A DNA stretch of 5,848 nucleotides from an uncultured Steroidobacteraceae bacterium (GTDB lineage: Bacteria; Pseudomonadota; Gammaproteobacteria; Steroidobacterales; Steroidobacteraceae), in the NCBI GenBank assembly GCA_955652795.1, contig CATPBQ010000045.1:1-5848 (forward strand). Reading direction: 5' to 3'. Below the pieces are notes generated by a model that saw only the letters and a list, made by a program, of their open reading frames with translations, was not told the origin of the DNA and did no database searches. Within the stretch, counting starts at the first letter, position 1. Each line of letters starts with the position of its first letter. Positions 4,729 through 5,848 of the stretch are shown here, in pieces. The translations under genes were made by a program, and so were the position numbers.

Positions 4729-5848
4729 TCAATGGAACCACAGTGCCACGCTGTCCAGCGCGCGCGTCCACAGCCCGCCCTGGGGTACCGGGGCGAGGGG
4801 CATGAGCGGCGCGCGCGCGATCACCTCACCCGTGGCATCCGCCACGCTCAGCTCGCCCACGGGCTTGTCGGCCGCGAGCGGCGCGATCAGCGGCTCGCCG
4901 CTCAAGTGCGCACTGGTGCGCACCGCGGCGCCTTGTCCGCGGCCCACGGTCGCGTAGACATCGTACGGCACGCCGACGGCGGCAAACTCGCCCGCCGACT
5001 TGTATACGCGCGGTTTCAGCACCGTCTCGCGCGCCGCCTTGACGCGTATGGTCTCGAAAAAGGTGTAGCCGTAGTTCAGCAGTGCGGCACTGGCGTCCTC
5101 GCGCGCCCGGATGCTCGGGGCGCCCATGACCACCGACACCAGCCGCATGCCGTTGCGGTTGGCGGAAGTCGCCAGGCAGTAGCCGGCGCTGTCGGTGTGT
5201 CCGGTCTTCAGACCGTCGACCGACGGGTCCTTGCCCAGCAGGCCATTGCGGTTGCCCTGACGGATGTTGTTCCACATGAATTCCCGCAGGCTGAACAGCG
5301 GGTAGTACTGTGGAAACTCGCGGATCAGGGCGTTGGCGAGCCTCGCCGTGTCGCGCGCCGTGGTGTAGTGCCGGGCGGAGGGCAGGCCGTCGCTGTTCTC
5401 GAAGTTGCTCGATTTCATGCCAAGGCGGCGCGCGTACTCGTTCATCATCTGCGCGAATGCCGGTTCGGTACCGCCGACGCGCTCGGCGAGCGCGATGGTG
5501 GCGTCGTTCCCGGACTGCACGATCATGCCCTTGACGAGAATGTCCACCGGGATCTGCGTGCCGACCTGCACGAACGTGCGCGAGCCTTCCGCACGCCAGG
5601 CGTGCTCGCTGATCGTGACCATGTCGGTGAGTTTCAGCCTGCCTTCCGCGAGCGCCTCAAACACCACGTACGCGGTCATGAGCTTGGTGAGGCTGGCGGG
5701 TTCGGCACGCTCGTCGGCGTGATCCTCTCCCAGCACCCGGCCGCTGAAGTGATCGACCAGCAGGTAAGAGCGCGCATTGACCTCAGGAGGCTTGGGTATC
5801 GGGCCCGCCGCATGCGCAGGCAGGGTCGCGGCGGTGAGCGCCAGCGCG
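4729..5848 (-). CDS. dacC: D-alanyl-D-alanine carboxypeptidase, PBP5/6 family (5' end missing)
   Basis: This serine-type DD-carboxypeptidase (peptidase family S11) trims the terminal D-alanine from peptidoglycan pentapeptides in the periplasm. The start lies beyond the right edge; 372 residues are visible, against about 385-400 for the full family length. The first visible residues (ALALTAATLPAHA) are the end of a signal peptide, with probable cleavage after AHA. Counting from the window edge, the catalytic motifs are SLTK (52-55, nucleophile Ser52), SGN (112-114) and KTG (214-216). The PBP5 C-terminal beta domain follows at about 265-355. The protein ends in a short amphipathic helix (LWTRALDSVALWFH), the membrane anchor typical of PBP5/6. 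A GTG at 5736 lies inside the catalytic domain and is not the real start, because the frame continues upstream through conserved sequence (ARSYLLVD). The stop is TGA at 4729-4731. The dacA, dacC and dacD paralogues cannot be told apart here, so the symbol is nominal. Confidence 0.95.
   Translation of the reverse strand, partial: ALALTAATLPAHAAGPIPKPPEVNARSYLLVDHFSGRVLGEDHADERAEPASLTKLMTAYVVFEALAEGRLKLTDMVTISEHAWRAEGSRTFVQVGTQIPVDILVKGMIVQSGNDATIALAERVGGTEPAFAQMMNEYARRLGMKSSNFENSDGLPSARHYTTARDTARLANALIREFPQYYPLFSLREFMWNNIRQGNRNGLLGKDPSVDGLKTGHTDSAGYCLATSANRNGMRLVSVVMGAPSIRAREDASAALLNYGYTFFETIRVKAARETVLKPRVYKSAGEFAAVGVPYDVYATVGRGQGAAVRTSAHLSGEPLIAPLAADKPVGELSVADATGEVIARAPLMPLAPVPQGGLWTRALDSVALWFH

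Noticed and set aside
5734..5736. GTG at 5736 as the start of the carboxypeptidase
   Set aside because: It falls inside the catalytic domain, downstream of a signal-peptide end and conserved N-terminal sequence that continue in frame to the window edge.
1..5848. CRISPR array, tRNA or rRNA gene, insertion sequence or phage genes
   Set aside because: I saw no regularly spaced direct repeats, cloverleaf-like sequence, transposase or phage motifs; nearly all of the window is explained by the five genes and one intergenic gap.

Overview
All genes supported in this window lie on the minus strand, so the biological reading direction is from base 5848 down to base 1. The DNA is strongly GC-rich. It is densely packed, with junctions of only a few bases between most genes. 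The proteins resemble gammaproteobacterial homologues: a PBP5/6-type DD-carboxypeptidase next to a D-amino-acid transaminase, and CysT and CysW proteins that align well with the remembered E. coli sequences. A high-GC gammaproteobacterium is my best guess. That is inference from the proteins, not a taxonomic search.

In reading order there are two blocks. The first (5848 to 3821) concerns D-alanine and the cell wall. It holds a D-Ala-D-Ala carboxypeptidase (dacC/dacA family) cut at its 5' end by the window edge. After a 35-base gap comes a class IV PLP-dependent D-amino-acid transaminase (dat). The carboxypeptidase releases D-alanine from muropeptides in the periplasm, and the transaminase can interconvert D-alanine and pyruvate in the cytoplasm.

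A 109-base intergenic stretch (3712-3820) follows, the only sizeable non-coding gap in the window. It contains a near-perfect 12-base inverted repeat and only weak promoter-like boxes.

The second block (3711 to 1) is a tightly coupled operon for a sulfate-type ABC importer. Its genes are a CysA-like ATPase (with a long extra C-terminal region), CysT permease, CysW permease, and the start of a membrane-anchored protein of sensor type that runs off the left edge. The junctions are ATGA (cysA/cysT), TGATG (cysT/cysW) and TTGA or a 5-base gap (cysW/sensor), which suggests translational coupling throughout. No periplasmic sulfate-binding protein is visible.

The most unusual item is the ATPase. 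After the nucleotide-binding domain and the TOBE-like region, it carries about 215 extra residues. The last 125 or so have the alternating strand/helix pattern of a universal stress protein (Usp) domain, without the Usp ATP-binding glycine motif. With the coupled sensor-like gene downstream, this suggests an oxyanion importer with built-in regulatory input. The regulatory role is a hypothesis only.
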